DNA of 64,000 nucleotides from JAEUIE01 sp047602475 (GTDB taxonomy: Bacteria > Planctomycetota > Planctomycetia > Gemmatales > HRBIN36), in contig JASGHE010000002.1 in the NCBI GenBank assembly GCA_047602475.1, positions 1,116,001 to 1,180,000 on the forward strand, in the 5' to 3' direction. Below are positions 17,466 through 25,980 of this stretch, piece by piece. The notes below the pieces were generated by a model that made no database searches, was not told where the DNA came from, and saw nothing but the letters and a program-made list of their open reading frames with translations. Both the position numbers and the translations under genes were made by a program. The first letter of the stretch is position 1. The number at the start of each line of letters is the position of its first letter.

Positions 17466-18900
17466 ATGAAGCACCTGGTCGAGACCGCAGTTCCCAAGAT
17501 CACCACCCTGGCCCAGCTCAAAGAGAGTGGCTGGAAGTCCAGCACTGTCAAGGAAGAGATTCGTCGCAACTTCCTGAAGAAGCTTGCTGAGGGCGATGAA
17601 CTATTCCCTGGCGTGGTCGGCTACGAGTACACGGTGCTCCCCGAAATCAGCGTCGCTCTTCTGGCCGGGCACGATCTGCTTTTCCTCGGCGAGAAGGGAC
17701 AAGCCAAGAGCCGCATCATGCGCTCGCTCGTCCGCTTCCTCGATGAGTGGACACCCTACATCAACGATCCAGCTATTCCCTTCCACGATGATCCCTTCGC
17801 CCCCATCAGTAAAGCGGGCAAGCGCATCGTCGCTGAACGCTCCGCCGACCAGATCCCCATCGCCTGGTGGCACCGCAGTGGCCGGTATGCTGAACGTCTT
17901 GCCCCAGGCACCAAGTTTGCCGACCTTGTCGGCGAAATCGACCCAGCCAAGCTCGCCGGCGGCACCAGCATGGCTGACGAGGAAGCCCTCCACTTCGGCC
18001 TCATCCCCCGCATGCATCGGGGCATCTTTGCCATGAACGAAGTCCCTGAGCTGGATGAACTCGTCCAAGTCGGCCTGTTCAACATCCTCGAAGAGCGCGA
18101 TGTCCAAATCCGAGGCTATCCCGTCTCGTTCGATATCGATGTGCTCGTCCTCTTCTCCGCCAACCCTTCTACCTACAACCGTTCGGGCAAGGTCATCCCG
18201 CAGCTCAAGGATCGTATCGGGGCCATCATCCAGACCCACTACCCGCTCGAACGGTCGATGGGGATCGAGATCATGGAGCAGGAGTCCGGCGTCGATCTTG
18301 GCGGTGAATACCCCGTCGTGGTGCCGCCCTTCATGAAAGCCATCTGCGAACAGATGTCGATGGCGGCCCGCAAGAGCAAGTATGTCGATCAGGCCAGTGG
18401 CGTCTCGGCACGTTTCAGCATCGCCAACTACAAGACGATGATCGCCTCAGCCCGGCACCGTGCCATTCGCCTCGGGCGAGAAGCCTGCTGTGCCTCGCAT
18501 CAGTGACCTGGCCCACTGCACTTCATCCTCTATGGGCAAACTCGAACTTGATCTGATGGGCAGCCATCAGATGAACGAGAAGCAGGTCATCGAAGCGATC
18601 CAGGCCGACGCCGTCCGAACCGTCTTCGAGGAGATCGTCGATCAGCACAACCTCAGCGAGATCGTCGATGTCTTCGCCAAGGGCGTCAAAATCGAAGTCG
18701 GCGACATGCTTCCTTCCAAAGCGTATGCCGACCGCCTCAAGCGGGTGCCCAAAGCCTGGGAGAAGGCCTTCGAAGTCAACGCCAGCGAGAACGAAGCGGT
18801 CCGGGCCAGTTGCATGGAGTTCGTCCTCGCCGGGCTGTATGCGGGTGACAAGATCAGCAGAAGCACCAAGCATGGCCGCATTCAGTACGAGGTGGAGTAG
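17466..18900 (+). pseudogene. MoxR/magnesium-chelatase-like AAA+ ATPase, one frameshift
   Basis: AAA+ ATPase expected to remodel a target together with the VWA protein encoded next. About 478 residues once joined. Walker A is LGEKGQAKSR (about 75-84) and the sensor/arginine-finger part includes GIFAMNEVPELDELVQVGLF and VLFSANPSTYNRSGKVIPQL with KDRIGAIIQTHYP. This is the ChlI/BchI-type arrangement. The frame changes near 18470 in CGGGCGAG and resumes as EKPAVPRISDLAHC, ending GRIQYEVE at 18900. The helical C-terminal domain has ADRLKRVPKAWEKAFEV. The VWA gene begins 51 bases downstream, a conserved pairing across bacteria (compare RavA-ViaA). A real chlorophyll function is not expected. Confidence 0.82.
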
Positions 18901-18951
18901 GGCTGCTTGTATCGGTCTCAAGAAGAATCGTTCTTAAGGACTAACACCACA

Positions 18952-20652
18952 ATGTCCAAACTCCCACCCGGCGGCGTCATCCACACGTACCAGAAGTACG
19001 ACCCCGTCAACTTCCCCAGCCCCACCGCGGAGCCGCCCGACATGGCTTCCGCGGCGATGGAACACATGCTCGAATACGGCGACATGCACGAGTTCACCGA
19101 GGAAGAACTCGCCAACGCCATCGAGATTGATCCGTCGCAAATCCAGGGCTTCATGTTCGGCATCAACAACATCATGCAGCGGCTGCGTGAACGCAAGGCC
19201 AAGATTCTGGCTACCTACGAAACCGACCACGTCCAGCGGTTAGCTCAACAGCAATTCAAGGAAGAAAGTCGCAAGGGCAAGCCGCCCGGCAAACTGGCCA
19301 AGGACTATCAACAGGCCATCAACGAAGAACAACTCGCCGCTCTCGAAGAGCTCTACTTCCCAGCCAGCAAGTTCGACAAGGACTTCGCCAAGCACCTGGT
19401 CAAACTCGCTGATGCCCTGGGTCAGAAGTACCTGGTGGATGATCTTGCCAATCGCTACACCTTCACCGGCGAGGAAAAACTCACAGTGCCGGAAGCGGTT
19501 GAAGTACGGGAGGTGCTCAGGGAGATCGACGAACTGCTGAAGCAACTCGAAGAAGCTCGCAAGAATGCCCGTCTGGCTACCATCAACATCGAAGCCCTCG
19601 AACGATACGCCGAGATGGAAGACCTCGAACAACTTCGCAACATGACTCGTCAAGTGAACGAGTATCTCAAAGATCTGGCCGAGCAGCAGGGCCTCGAACG
19701 CAACGAGAAGGGTGGTTACAACCTCACCCCCAAAGCGGTGAAGCTCTTCCAGAGCAAAGTCCTCTCCACCATCTTCAGCCAGTTGCAAGCCGGGCGCAGT
19801 GGTCGACACCAGGGGCCGATCATCGGCGAAGGCGCTGTCGAAATGCAGGCGACCAAAGCCTACGAGTTCGGCGACAGCGTTGCCCAGATGGACATTCCCC
19901 AGACGCTCATCAACAGCATGCTCCGCCAGGGCAACGAAAGGCCGTTGCACCTCCATAGCGACGACATCGTCGTTCACAAAACCAAGAATAACCCCAAGGC
20001 TGCCACCTGCATGCTGCTCGATATGTCAGGCTCCATGCGTTACGGCGGCCTTTATATCAGCGTCAAGCGCATGGCCCTTGCCCTCGAAGGACTTATCCGC
20101 AAGGAGTTCCCCGGCGACTACCTCCAGTTCATCGAGATGTACACGCTCGCCAAGCCCCGGCATGCCTCGGAGATCACTAAGCTGTTGCCCAAACCGGTCA
20201 CGTTGTTCCAATCGGTGGTGCGGCTGCGGGCTGATTTGAGCAAGCCCAACATCAGCGAACTCGATCTGCCCCCGCACTTCACGAATATCCAACATGCCCT
20301 GCAACAGGCCCGCATGTTCCTCTCCGGCCGCGATACGCCCAATCGGCAGATCGTCCTCATCACCGATGGCCTGCCCACCGCCCACATGGAAGGCAGCCAG
20401 CTTTATCTGCTCTATCCGCCGGATCGGCGAACTGAGGAAGCTACGCTTCGCGAAGCCAAGCTCTGCGAACGGGAAGGCATCACGATCAATATCTTTCTTT
20501 TAAGCAGTTGGAACCAGTCAGAAGAAGACGTCAAGTTCGCCTATCGCCTGGCAGAGAATACGAAGGGAAGAGTCTTCTTCGTCGCCGGCAAAGATCTTGA
20601 TCGCTACGTAGTATGGGACTATCTACAACGAAGGCGGTCAATCGTGTCGTAG
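18952..20652 (+). CDS. VWA-domain protein, partner of the upstream AAA+ ATPase
   Basis: 567-residue cytoplasmic protein. The N-terminal two thirds are helical and charged (for example EEARKNARLATINIEALERY), and the C-terminal third is a von Willebrand A domain with a complete MIDAS: LLDMSGSMRYGG (about 355-366), the Thr loop, and VLITDGLPTAH. MoxR-type ATPases and MIDAS-VWA proteins act as pairs in metal insertion or complex assembly; this pair is of the kind often annotated as magnesium chelatase subunits. ATG 18952 follows AAGGA at a suitable distance; the longer form from 18907 is less likely. The frame is intact, in contrast to its partner. Confidence 0.85.
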   Translation: MSKLPPGGVIHTYQKYDPVNFPSPTAEPPDMASAAMEHMLEYGDMHEFTEEELANAIEIDPSQIQGFMFGINNIMQRLRERKAKILATYETDHVQRLAQQQFKEESRKGKPPGKLAKDYQQAINEEQLAALEELYFPASKFDKDFAKHLVKLADALGQKYLVDDLANRYTFTGEEKLTVPEAVEVREVLREIDELLKQLEEARKNARLATINIEALERYAEMEDLEQLRNMTRQVNEYLKDLAEQQGLERNEKGGYNLTPKAVKLFQSKVLSTIFSQLQAGRSGRHQGPIIGEGAVEMQATKAYEFGDSVAQMDIPQTLINSMLRQGNERPLHLHSDDIVVHKTKNNPKAATCMLLDMSGSMRYGGLYISVKRMALALEGLIRKEFPGDYLQFIEMYTLAKPRHASEITKLLPKPVTLFQSVVRLRADLSKPNISELDLPPHFTNIQHALQQARMFLSGRDTPNRQIVLITDGLPTAHMEGSQLYLLYPPDRRTEEATLREAKLCEREGITINIFLLSSWNQSEEDVKFAYRLAENTKGRVFFVAGKDLDRYVVWDYLQRRRSIVS

Positions 20653-20657
20653 TATTC

Positions 20658-20700
20658 CTCCCCTCTCCTGTACTCGGGAGAGGGGAGGGGGTGAGGGCGA
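20658..20700. repeat. Family A repeat unit
   Basis: CCTCCCCTCTCCTGTACTCG then GGAGAGGGGAGGGGGTGAGGG. This subtype has TGTACTC in the loop, as does the copy at 26787-26829. It follows the VWA stop directly. Confidence 0.8.
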
Positions 20701-20704
20701 AGTC

Positions 20705-20804
20705 CGTGGCAGGGGTCAGTTGTACTCAACTGCCCCCTGCTTTGTTACAACAGGTATTGCACGTGCCGCAGGGGGCAAGGGCGTACCGTTGTCCCCCTGC
20801 CACG
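20705..20804. repeat. Family C twin-hairpin repeat
   Basis: GTGGCAGGGGTCAGTTGTAC, TCAACTGCCCCCTGC, spacer, GCAGGGGGCAAGGGCGTACC and GTTGTCCCCCTGCCACGG. It lies directly behind a family A unit and 30 bases before the AlkD-like gene. Confidence 0.85.
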
Positions 20805-20833
20805 GTCTTCAGATTATCATTGAAGAGTCAACC

Positions 20834-21493
20834 ATGTCTAAACTAGAACTGCACCAGCTACAGAACGAGATCAATTCCCTCCCCAACCCCACCGTCCCCG
20901 CCGCTCGCCTCCTTCGCCGTGCCTGGAGCAAGCGCCTCAAGCACTACGATGGCGAAACGATGCTGACCTTCGCTCTGAAGCTCCAGCAAATCGACGCCAG
21001 CTTCCACCGCTTCATCGCCCAGGAACTCGTCCACCACCACAAGCCCGCCATGTCCGCCCTCCAGACGAATTGGCTACGCCAATTCGGTATGGGGATGGCC
21101 ACGTGGGACGCTGTCGACGTTTTCGCCAGCTACCTCTCTGGCCCCGCCTGGAGGGAAGGGCAGACCACCGATGCTGAGATCAAACGCTGGGCCAAGTCAG
21201 ACGATCTCTGGTGGCGACGAGCAGCCCTCGTCAGCACCGTGCCCCTCAATAACAAAGCCCGTGGCGGCAACGGCGACCCGGAACGCACCCTCATGATCTG
21301 CGAAATGCTGATCGATGATCGTGAGGACACGGTCGTCAAAGCCATGTCATGGGCTCTCAGAGAATTGGCCAAGCGTGACTCATCAGCAGTGCGGCGATTC
21401 GTCACGAAACACAAAAACACCCTTGCACCAAGGGTGTTGAGGGAAGTTGGCAACAAGCTCAGAACCGGCAAGAAGAACCCGAAGAACGTGTAG
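20834..21493 (+). CDS. DNA alkylation repair protein (AlkD-like HEAT-repeat fold)
   Basis: A 219-residue helical protein of the AlkD/HLP family, which removes bulky or alkylated bases from DNA. Motifs include LLRRAWSKRLKHYDGETML, WDAVDVFASYLSGPAW (about 85-100) and KSDDLWWRRAALVSTVPLNN (about 115-134), the family signature with the conserved Asp-Leu-Trp and Arg. ALRELAKRDSSAVRRFVTKH follows, near the C-terminus. ATG 20834 (MSKLELHQLQ) is chosen; upstream codons from 20720 come from a repeat. Single gene. The family call is good but substrate range is not shown. Confidence 0.75.
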   Translation: MSKLELHQLQNEINSLPNPTVPAARLLRRAWSKRLKHYDGETMLTFALKLQQIDASFHRFIAQELVHHHKPAMSALQTNWLRQFGMGMATWDAVDVFASYLSGPAWREGQTTDAEIKRWAKSDDLWWRRAALVSTVPLNNKARGGNGDPERTLMICEMLIDDREDTVVKAMSWALRELAKRDSSAVRRFVTKHKNTLAPRVLREVGNKLRTGKKNPKNV

Positions 21494-21548
21494 CGGAAGT
21501 CGCCAGACTTCCGTGCACGGATGAGGACGGAACTCTTGGCGAGTTCCG

Positions 21549-21839
21549 CTACATAGAACTGATATTCGATCCTGCCCGCATCCACTTTGCTACCACCCTG
21601 ATCGTCAGCAGCGTCAGCACAATAGAGCAGATCACCATCAACCCGGTCTGCACATAGCCCGCCATCGAAACGGTCAGGCTCAGGCCCGTGCCGAGCGCGA
21701 TGTACGCAGCCAGACACGCCGGGCACTTGGGCATCAGCAGGAGTACAGCACCAGGCAATATCCAACCCGCCACGCCCGCCGCCTTACGAGCCAGAGTTGG
21801 CGGTGCAGCTTTCGGACTACAGCAACATGAAGACGTCAT
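21549..21839 (-). CDS. Small Cys-rich membrane protein, MerC-like
   Basis: A 96-residue protein with two or three membrane segments. It starts MTSSCCCSPKAAP, with three adjacent Cys, and has MPKCPACLAAYIALGTGL (about 36-53), a CPXC metal-ligand motif inside a helix as seen in mercury-uptake-like proteins (MerC/MerT). The ATG overlaps the stop of the DUF899 gene (21836-21839), so it is translationally coupled and the last gene of the ArsR operon. No mer regulator or reductase lies nearby; metal transport is an inference. Confidence 0.6.
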   Translation of the reverse strand: MTSSCCCSPKAAPPTLARKAAGVAGWILPGAVLLLMPKCPACLAAYIALGTGLSLTVSMAGYVQTGLMVICSIVLTLLTIRVVAKWMRAGSNISSM

Positions 21840-22633
21840 GACTTACAACCTCCTCCGCAGCACGATCCCTTGGGCGGAACATAGTTCGCCTTGGCATCAA
21901 CCACATAGTTGGCGTCATACTTGTCATGGTGCCGCACCCACGCCATCGTATGGGTCAGGCCTTCTTCATCCCGGCCTTTGGGAACGAGATCAAGCAGCCG
22001 ATAGGTTGTTACCAGCGATTCGGTGCCCCGGGCAAAGGTCGAGTAAGTATGAAAGATATCTCCATTCTTATCCTTGTAGAACACGCTGATGCCGGGCAGT
22101 TCTTCAGCCGGGGAGCCGGGGATGCTTTGGTAGTTGTAGGTCAGGTTACCACTCGACAACTGTTCCGGCGTGAACGACACCTGATAGTCAAAGTTGAAGG
22201 AGTTGTTCGCCGACGAGACCCAAGGAAATATCCACTGCATCCGCTTTTTGAACGGCTCGAACTGCGAGTAGGGAGCACGAGACACCGCAGCGAAGGCGAC
22301 ATCTCGAGCTTTCAAGTGTGGCAGCATGCCCCCGATGTGGTCCATCAGGTACGAACAACTCGGGCAGCCCTCCACCCAGTTGGGCCCGAACATGAAGTGA
22401 TATACGAATAGTTGACTACGCCCGGCGAAGAGATCAGAAAGAGACTGCTTCCCCGCAGGCCCATCGAACTGGTAGTTCTTCTCGACCTTTTCCCAAGGCA
22501 GTTGCTGCCGCTGCTTGGCCAGTTCATCGCCGGCCCTGGTGTACTCCTTCTCTTTGGCCAGCAATTCCTTCCGTGCTTGCAGCCAGTCTTCCCTGCTGAC
22601 GACTTTGTGATTAGACAATGTGGACGTAGACAT
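21836..22633 (-). CDS. DUF899-family thioredoxin-like protein
   Basis: A 265-residue cytoplasmic protein of the DUF899 (YybT/AhpC-related) thioredoxin clan, probably a thiol oxidoreductase. Key motifs are REDWLQARKELLAKEKEYTR, YHFMFGPNWVEGCPSCSYLM (about 88-107) with the CPSC redox pair, and PWVSSANNSFNFDYQVSF. The C-terminus ends GSCCGGGCKS, an extra Cys cluster that could bind metal. ATG 22633 (MSTSTLSNHK) has GGAGA just upstream; the longer form from 22768 is translated from a family A repeat and is rejected. Third gene of the arsR-SRPBCC-DUF899-membrane-protein operon. Confidence 0.8.
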   Translation of the reverse strand: MSTSTLSNHKVVSREDWLQARKELLAKEKEYTRAGDELAKQRQQLPWEKVEKNYQFDGPAGKQSLSDLFAGRSQLFVYHFMFGPNWVEGCPSCSYLMDHIGGMLPHLKARDVAFAAVSRAPYSQFEPFKKRMQWIFPWVSSANNSFNFDYQVSFTPEQLSSGNLTYNYQSIPGSPAEELPGISVFYKDKNGDIFHTYSTFARGTESLVTTYRLLDLVPKGRDEEGLTHTMAWVRHHDKYDANYVVDAKANYVPPKGSCCGGGCKS

Positions 22634-22716
22634 TCTCTGTCTCCTCTGGAAAAGGGATTGATGGAAATGATGGACGTAATCTGATTCTCCCCCTGTAGAA
22701 GCGGGGAGTTGTATTT

Positions 22717-22761
22717 CTCCCCTCTCCCCTGGAGGGAGAGGGGTCGGGGGTGAGGGGGAGC
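22717..22761. repeat. Family A repeat unit
   Basis: TCTCCCCTCTCCCCTGGAGG then GAGAGGGGTCGGGGGTGAGGG, between the DUF899 and SRPBCC genes of one operon. It would be transcribed inside the operon. Confidence 0.85.
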
Positions 22762-22786
22762 ATTGCACTAGTCCCCTTCAGTTGGC

Positions 22787-23251
22787 CTACCGTGCCGCCA
22801 ATCGTCGCTGGGCAATCTTCTTCACCTGCTCCAGAGCATTCATCCAACCCTTGTTCACTCCCTGAGCATGCTCAGCGGGAATCTGCCCAATCGCCCGATG
22901 CGTCAGCACCAGCTTCGTTCCGCTCGGAATCGCTGTCAGCCGATACTGCAAATGCGAGATGGCAGGGTACGACATGAACATCGGCCCGCAGATCTCCAGC
23001 AGCGTTGGCGGCTTGATCACCTGCACATGCCCCCACAGATGCCCCGTCTTATTGCCCAGATCACGATACCACCGCCCGCCTGGCCAGGCTTCGATCACCA
23101 TCGGCATCGGCGGCCCATCCGGGTTCTTCCCCCCGTTCGGCCCCATCTCCTCCAGCACCGATTCAAACACGACATCGACCGGTGCAGCAATCTCTATCTC
23201 CTTGACGACGTTCATTGAATGGATCGATTCATCGACAGTAACAGCAGCCAT
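22787..23251 (-). CDS. SRPBCC/START-fold protein (AHSA1-like)
   Basis: A 154-residue protein of the Bet v 1-like SRPBCC fold with a hydrophobic ligand pocket. Features: VVKEIEIAAPVDVVFESVLE (about 15-34), GPPMPMVIEAWPGGRWYRDL, GHLWGHVQVIKPPTLLEICG and the helix ending VNKGWMNALEQVKKIAQR. ArsR-type regulators are commonly paired with SRPBCC proteins, as here: it starts two bases after the arsR stop and has GGAGAG before its ATG. It may sense or bind a small hydrophobic compound, or the reaction may be coupled with DUF899; nothing in the sequence fixes this. Confidence 0.8.
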   Translation of the reverse strand: MAAVTVDESIHSMNVVKEIEIAAPVDVVFESVLEEMGPNGGKNPDGPPMPMVIEAWPGGRWYRDLGNKTGHLWGHVQVIKPPTLLEICGPMFMSYPAISHLQYRLTAIPSGTKLVLTHRAIGQIPAEHAQGVNKGWMNALEQVKKIAQRRLAAR

Positions 23252-23253
23252 GG

Positions 23254-23625
23254 TTAGCTCTCCTTCTGAGGGGGTTTGGTGTTCGCTTGACGTTCTCGTG
23301 CCTTCTCTTCAGCCCTTTGCTTGATGCGACTGAGTTGACCTGTCCAGAATCGTTCAAAGGTCTTCGTCCAGTCGTGAACGATCTGCAGCTTCTCCGGCTC
23401 GATGCGATAGAGCCGTTGTTTGCCCTGGCCCCGCACGCTGACCAAGCCGACTTCCTTAAGCACCTTGAGATGCTTCGAGACTTGGGGCTGAGGTAGTTGC
23501 AGAAACAAGACAACATCGTTCACCGGCTTCTCACCCTGCAACAGCAGCGTAAGAATCTGCCGTCGCCGCGGTTCAGCGACAGCCTGGAAGACATCAGCAG
23601 TAGCAAGTGGTGGTGCCATGACCAT
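23254..23625 (-). CDS. ArsR/SmtB-family winged-helix repressor
   Basis: A 123-residue winged-helix regulator. AVAEPRRRQILTLLLQGEKP (about 15-34) and LPQPQVSKHLKVLKEVGLVS (about 44-63) are the helix-turn-helix, followed by RGQGKQRLYRIEPEKLQIVH. No metal-binding Cys is found in the recognition helix, so it is the type paired with SRPBCC proteins and not a metal sensor. The frame has Met1 (23625) and Met3 (23619). A perfect 20-bp palindrome starts four bases upstream of Met1, so autoregulation is very likely. It heads the four-gene operon. Confidence 0.85.
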   Translation of the reverse strand: MVMAPPLATADVFQAVAEPRRRQILTLLLQGEKPVNDVVLFLQLPQPQVSKHLKVLKEVGLVSVRGQGKQRLYRIEPEKLQIVHDWTKTFERFWTGQLSRIKQRAEEKARERQANTKPPQKES

Positions 23626-23628
23626 AAT

Positions 23629-23648
23629 ATATTCCGATATCGGAATAT
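23629..23648. promoter_or_regulatory. Operator candidate: perfect 20-bp palindrome before arsR
   Basis: ATATTCCGATATCGGAATAT is self-complementary over all 20 bases. It lies directly upstream of the arsR start, the usual place for an ArsR autorepression site, and its AT-rich ends could double as the -10 region. The nearby intergenic repeats look quite different, so this is not one of them. Confidence 0.75.
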
Positions 23649-23679
23649 GTCAAGTCGCGAGCATGAATAATTTGTCTGG

Positions 23680-23725
23680 CTCCCCTCTCCCCTGGAGGGA
23701 GAGGGGCTGGGGGTGAGGGGGAGCA
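23680..23725. repeat. Family A repeat unit
   Basis: CTCCCCTCTCCCCTGGAGGG then AGAGGGGCTGGGGGTGAGGGG, located between arsR and the amidohydrolase gene. Confidence 0.85.
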
Positions 23726-23832
23726 TGACGGTAGACGTTCCTGCGAAATCAAATGATGGGTGCCATGGTTTCGCCGTACTCGGCGTAACCATGCTGAATC
23801 TGCCTGATAATGATCACTTGCTAATCAATCGC

Positions 23833-25224
23833 CTACTTGCTCACCCCCAACTCAATCATCTCCTTCAACCACTCCTTCACCAACCACTTACCGCCAATGG
23901 AAACGGCTTCGATCTTCGTCGTGTTGCGAATATCCTCCAGTGGATTAGCATGGAGCAGCACCAGATCAGCCCGCTTGCCCACGCTGATCGTACCCCATTC
24001 CGATTGCCCATGGAGGAACTCTGCCGGGTTGATCGTTGCCGCTGCCAGCGCCTGGTACGGCGTTAATCCGGCCAGCACTAAACTCTCCAGCTCCCGATGC
24101 AACGTGTAGCCATACCCCAGGAACCACTCCGGCGCATCAGAGCCTGCCATGATCTTGCCCCCGGCGTCAGCAATCTCTTTCACTAGCCGATTCCGCACTT
24201 CGATGTACCGCTTGCGTCGTTCAGCACTAGGCGGGGTCTTCCAATACCGTTCGTGAGCCCGCAAAAACAACTCTCGATGCTTGGCTGGCTGCAACACCCA
24301 ATCAGGCCGGCTGCGAATCTCTTCCATGTTCTGGTCTTCCGCAAACGCCTTGCGAAAGAGCGTCAGGGTAGGGCAGGTGAATGTCCTCGACTGTGCTGTG
24401 GCCACCGCAATCTTCTTCAGCTTGGCATCATCCACGTAATCGAGACTATCCCAGTTCTTCAACCGTCCGACATGGAAGTCTGAGACCGACTCCTTCATGG
24501 GAGCATCGTCCTTCAAGATCGATTCCATGTAGTTATCCAGATGCTCAATGTGCTGCCCCGCCTTCAAGGCACGAGGCACACCAACACGGGCATCGACGTG
24601 GCCAATCACCCGAATCCCCTGCCGCACCGCCTCCGCCATGATGGCATCAAACACCGGCGGCGTGATGAACAGCGTCAGCTTGATGAAGTCGTAGCCATTG
24701 TCCGCAGCCAGCTTCACCGCAGCCTGGGCCTCTTCAGGAGTGGTGACCACCTGGGCATTGACATCCTTACGCCCCGTGAACTGCGGGCTGGCCACCCAGA
24801 ACTGTGGTCCCAACAGCTTGCCCGCTTCAATGCTCTTCTGCAGTTGCAGATGCTCCGGCGTACCGATCATCAGCCGAATCGTCGTCACCCCATTGGCCAA
24901 CATCACGCCCAACTCATCGGGTGCCTTCGACTTGGGTGCTGTCTCATCGGAGAAGAGATGCACATGCATATCCGCCAGGCCGGGGATGAGAAACTTGCCC
25001 GTGCCATCTATCGTTCGGGTCCCTGCCGGTATGTCAACCGTTGTGCCTAAAGCAGCGATCCGCCCATCCCTCACCAGCACCGTCGCATCCGTGATGGGCT
25101 TCTCCGAAGTCATCGTGATCACAGTGACATGCGTGATGGCGAAGGTATCGTGTGCCAGAGCGGTACGAGAAGGCTGAGCATAAAGAGACGTGGTGAATAG
25201 TAGCGTGCAGAGAATGGTGCGCAT
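23833..25224 (-). CDS. Secreted amidohydrolase (imidazolonepropionase-like)
   Basis: A 463-residue metal-dependent amidohydrolase with signal peptide MRTILCTLLFTTSLYAQPS. It has the metal ligands DMHVH (about 85-89), Lys in DFIKLTLF (about 175-182), His in IGHVDAR and QHIEHLDNYM, and Asp in GSDAPEWF (about 363-370). Family members hydrolyse cyclic amides or dipeptides; many planctomycete paralogues are annotated as imidazolonepropionase-like without proof. The start at 25224 gives a good signal peptide. It stands alone, with family A and plain spacer on either side. Substrate unknown. Confidence 0.85.
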   Translation of the reverse strand: MRTILCTLLFTTSLYAQPSRTALAHDTFAITHVTVITMTSEKPITDATVLVRDGRIAALGTTVDIPAGTRTIDGTGKFLIPGLADMHVHLFSDETAPKSKAPDELGVMLANGVTTIRLMIGTPEHLQLQKSIEAGKLLGPQFWVASPQFTGRKDVNAQVVTTPEEAQAAVKLAADNGYDFIKLTLFITPPVFDAIMAEAVRQGIRVIGHVDARVGVPRALKAGQHIEHLDNYMESILKDDAPMKESVSDFHVGRLKNWDSLDYVDDAKLKKIAVATAQSRTFTCPTLTLFRKAFAEDQNMEEIRSRPDWVLQPAKHRELFLRAHERYWKTPPSAERRKRYIEVRNRLVKEIADAGGKIMAGSDAPEWFLGYGYTLHRELESLVLAGLTPYQALAAATINPAEFLHGQSEWGTISVGKRADLVLLHANPLEDIRNTTKIEAVSIGGKWLVKEWLKEMIELGVSK

Positions 25225-25331
25225 AGTAACCTAGCCAAGATGATGTGATGATGCATAGTGTCACAAAGGGTAACCGCAACGTCTTGCATCAGGCAAAGGT
25301 TCTGGAAGATTGTTAGAGAACCAGGGTGGAA

Positions 25332-25910
25332 CTACGTCCGAAACAACTGCCCCAACGGCAGCGCAAACCCCGGAATCACCTCTCCTGCTGTCAGCGTATC
25401 TGATTTGCCCAGAATGGTTACCTGTTGTGCCGAAGTATACACACTCACCGTTTCCCGGCGTGGATTGACCACCCACACTAGTTCGACACCGGCTTCGAAA
25501 TATTCATGAATCTTGTCGGTCACTTCCTGAATCCGATCGTTGGGGCTCAGCACCTCAACAGCGAGGTTGGGAACAGCAGGCCAGGGATCAGTATCAGGAG
25601 CACGGCGGCTCAAAGGCCAGCGTTCCTTCGAAAGATAAGCAACATCAGGCCGACGCTGATTATCAGCATCGTGCTTTACCGGTATGCTGACTAGAGCCTC
25701 ACTCAATGCCGTTCCCAGGTTCTTTTCTCTTGCATAATTAGCAAGTGCAATAACCAGATCAGTAGCAAGCTGATTGCTGTACGAACTCATGTTCTCAAGC
25801 TCCACTCTTTGCCCTTTTACCACTTCAAATAAAGGATCATCGCCATGCTTCATTTTGGCTGGTGCGTCTGTTTTGGCTTTAGGTCTATCTAGAACTGCCG
25901 GAGCCATCAT
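25332..25910 (-). CDS. Uma2-family (DUF820) restriction endonuclease-fold protein
   Basis: A 192-residue PD-(D/E)XK-fold protein of the Uma2 family, abundant in cyanobacteria and planctomycetes, of unknown cellular role. The motif set is complete: QRRPDVAYLSKERW (about 85-98), VPNLAVEVLSPNDRIQEVTD (about 112-131), and KIHEYFEAGVELVWVVNPRR (about 132-151). The start could be Met1 or Met2. It is not linked to a methylase or any other restriction gene. Lower codon bias than its neighbours suggests possible transfer, but this is by eye. Confidence 0.8.
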   Translation of the reverse strand: MMAPAVLDRPKAKTDAPAKMKHGDDPLFEVVKGQRVELENMSSYSNQLATDLVIALANYAREKNLGTALSEALVSIPVKHDADNQRRPDVAYLSKERWPLSRRAPDTDPWPAVPNLAVEVLSPNDRIQEVTDKIHEYFEAGVELVWVVNPRRETVSVYTSAQQVTILGKSDTLTAGEVIPGFALPLGQLFRT

Positions 25911-25980
25911 GCCCTCCTTCCTCGATCATCGTCAACTCATTATACATCGCTTACGCAAGCACCTCAATCACAAGCAGGAG

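Noticed and set aside
17466..18900. Chlorophyll or bacteriochlorophyll synthesis (ChlI)
   Set aside because: The ATPase-VWA pair lacks a ChlH-type subunit and pigment genes, so the general MoxR-VWA reading is safer.
22634..22768. N-terminal extension of DUF899 from 22768
   Set aside because: The added residues (PSPPTPLPPGERGE) come from a family A repeat, and a proper start with ribosome site is at 22633.
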